A stretch of 7,009 nt of DNA. Source: Gammaproteobacteria bacterium (lineage in GTDB: Bacteria; Pseudomonadota; Gammaproteobacteria; Berkiellales; Berkiellaceae). The stretch covers positions 1 to 7,009 of the forward strand of contig VGTX01000059.1 in the NCBI GenBank assembly GCA_016874315.1, given 5' to 3'. The notes beneath the pieces are model-generated. The model made no database searches and was not told where the DNA came from. It worked only from the letters and a program-made list of their open reading frames with translations. The position numbers were made by a program, and so were the translations under genes. Shown here piece by piece: positions 5,973 to 7,009 of this stretch (position 1 is the first letter of the stretch; the number at the start of each line of letters is the position of its first letter).

Positions 5973-7009
5973 TTATTCAGTGTAAACAACTTTTTCAAGC
6001 GCATTCTCTAGCGCTGTCACAGCTTCTTCAATAATTGGACGGAAAAGAGGGCGTCCCATTTCTTCTTCGGCTTTCCAGTGAGCAAAAGGCCCTGCAACTT
6101 CGGCAAACGGTGTTTGTCGACCCACTGTGTTGAGTACATACCATAGTTCACGATCGACCGGTTTCAACCAAAGAAAGTCTGCAGAGGCAAGCACTCCATC
6201 TAGACGCGCCATCTTTAACATCGATGCTAAAACAGTATAGACATATGCATGATTTTGAACACATTCCGCTGCTTTTTTAGATTGACGATGTTTTTGAATC
6301 AGGGGTTTAACAAGGCTAAAATCTGGACGGCCTTTCGTATAACTCACTGCTAATGCATTAATCAATTCTTGTGAGCCCTTTTGGTCGTGCTCAATGCGTG
6401 CTAAAAAAACAGCAAAAAGCGCGCGTCGATGTTCAGGTAAATCAAATTCACCAGACCATAAGGGGCCCATTTGTGAAAGAAAAACCGTATACGATTTTTC
6501 TTTATCTAAAATCATTTTCTTTACCCCTTCCGTTTTCCAAGGGGATTTTCGGTCAGCAACTGTCTCAATTTTAATCAGTTCATGTTTTTTTACAAATTGT
6601 AACGGTGTCATCGCCATCGCCCATGGACCAACAAGAACATCTTGCTCAATCAAATTTAACCCGACAACGGGCATGATTGTTTTCCAGTTGTTTTGCTCCT
6701 GCTTCGCTAAATCAAGCATTGTATATTTTTTATTATACCGTAATTGCGCGTTTCGACCCCATACATGATAAAACACCATCAATGCTAATAATCCTTGCAG
6801 CGCCGCAAAATATCGCCCAGTTTGTTGCGCAATATAAGTAATAGCACCCCAGTCCCGTGTTGCTGGATTCGAAATAAGATATTCAATCATATTGAGAATA
6901 TCCTCATCCATAAAATCAGGGAGAATAAAGGTCATATGCTCTAATGCAAGAAGTTCATAATACTTCATCATGAGATAAGTATTAATAAAAACATCTTGAT
7001 ACATGTACC
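5973..7009 (-). CDS. icmP: IcmP/DotM, coupling complex component, N-terminus outside window
   Basis: The frame ends at TAA 5975-5973 and stays open to the right edge, so the ATG at 7004-7002 is an internal methionine, not the start. About 345 residues are visible. Legionella DotM is about 380, so some 30-40 residues with the first membrane helix are missing. Numbered from that methionine, a membrane helix lies at about 64-82. The cytoplasmic domain follows with the conserved GPWAMAMTPLQF (126-137), NHAYVYTVLASML (251-263), SADFLWLKP (274-282) and NTVGRQTPFAEVAGPFAHW (292-310). DotM pairs with DotL in the inner membrane, and its basic cytoplasmic surface is known in Legionella to bind Glu-rich effector signals. 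Basic residues visible here (HRR at 192-194 and KHRQSKK at 238-244) could serve that role. The next gene downstream is icmO, with 20 bp between, the standard Legionellales arrangement. Confidence 0.95.
   Translation of the reverse strand, partial: YMYQDVFINTYLMMKYYELLALEHMTFILPDFMDEDILNMIEYLISNPATRDWGAITYIAQQTGRYFAALQGLLALMVFYHVWGRNAQLRYNKKYTMLDLAKQEQNNWKTIMPVVGLNLIEQDVLVGPWAMAMTPLQFVKKHELIKIETVADRKSPWKTEGVKKMILDKEKSYTVFLSQMGPLWSGEFDLPEHRRALFAVFLARIEHDQKGSQELINALAVSYTKGRPDFSLVKPLIQKHRQSKKAAECVQNHAYVYTVLASMLKMARLDGVLASADFLWLKPVDRELWYVLNTVGRQTPFAEVAGPFAHWKAEEEMGRPLFRPIIEEAVTALENALEKVVYTE

Noticed and set aside
3990..6768. Several plus- and minus-strand frames of 60-125 codons inside icmO and icmP
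   Set aside because: They overlap highly conserved DotL/DotM coding sequence in other frames and lack recognisable products.
7002..7004. ATG as the start of icmP
   Set aside because: The frame continues upstream to the window edge, and the first membrane helix expected of DotM would be missing.
1..7009. CRISPR array, tRNA, rRNA or riboswitch
   Set aside because: No regularly spaced repeats and no cloverleaf or known RNA motif were seen. Nearly all of the window is coding.

Overview
The window comes from an intracellular gammaproteobacterium of the Legionellales type (Legionella, Coxiella, Rickettsiella, Berkiella and relatives). The evidence is a pair of unmistakable Dot/Icm type IVB secretion genes, icmP (dotM) and icmO (dotL), in the order and orientation known from Legionella. 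DNA is AT-rich throughout. I cannot name the genus.

Layout. Bases 1-2176, minus strand: one very long open frame (725 codons read, no stop, running off the left edge) for a large, soluble, helix-rich protein of no family I recognise. A start-to-stop gene search inside this window would miss it, because its stop lies outside. Bases 2177-2446: a divergent intergenic spacer with a likely promoter and a strong ribosome-binding site for the rightward gene. Bases 2447-3571, plus strand: an Rpn / PD-(D/E)XK-nuclease 'transposase' gene cut in two by a single in-frame TAA just before its catalytic aspartate. Bases 3593-3626: a hairpin terminator that contains the icmO stop codon in its loop. Bases 3604-5952, minus strand: complete icmO/dotL, the coupling ATPase. 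Bases 5973-7009, minus strand: icmP/dotM, complete at its C-terminus but missing its N-terminus beyond the right edge.

How it works together. icmP and icmO lie 20 bp apart and are transcribed together. Their products form the core of the type IV coupling complex in the inner membrane, which recruits effector proteins and feeds them to the Dot/Icm channel. In Legionella the cluster continues after icmO with lphA, icmM and icmL. Here it ends at icmO and meets an unrelated, convergent, decaying nuclease gene and then the large unknown gene. The left 3.6 kb therefore looks like accessory DNA joined to a core secretion block. The large unknown protein is a candidate Dot/Icm effector by location and character only; nothing in its sequence proves this.
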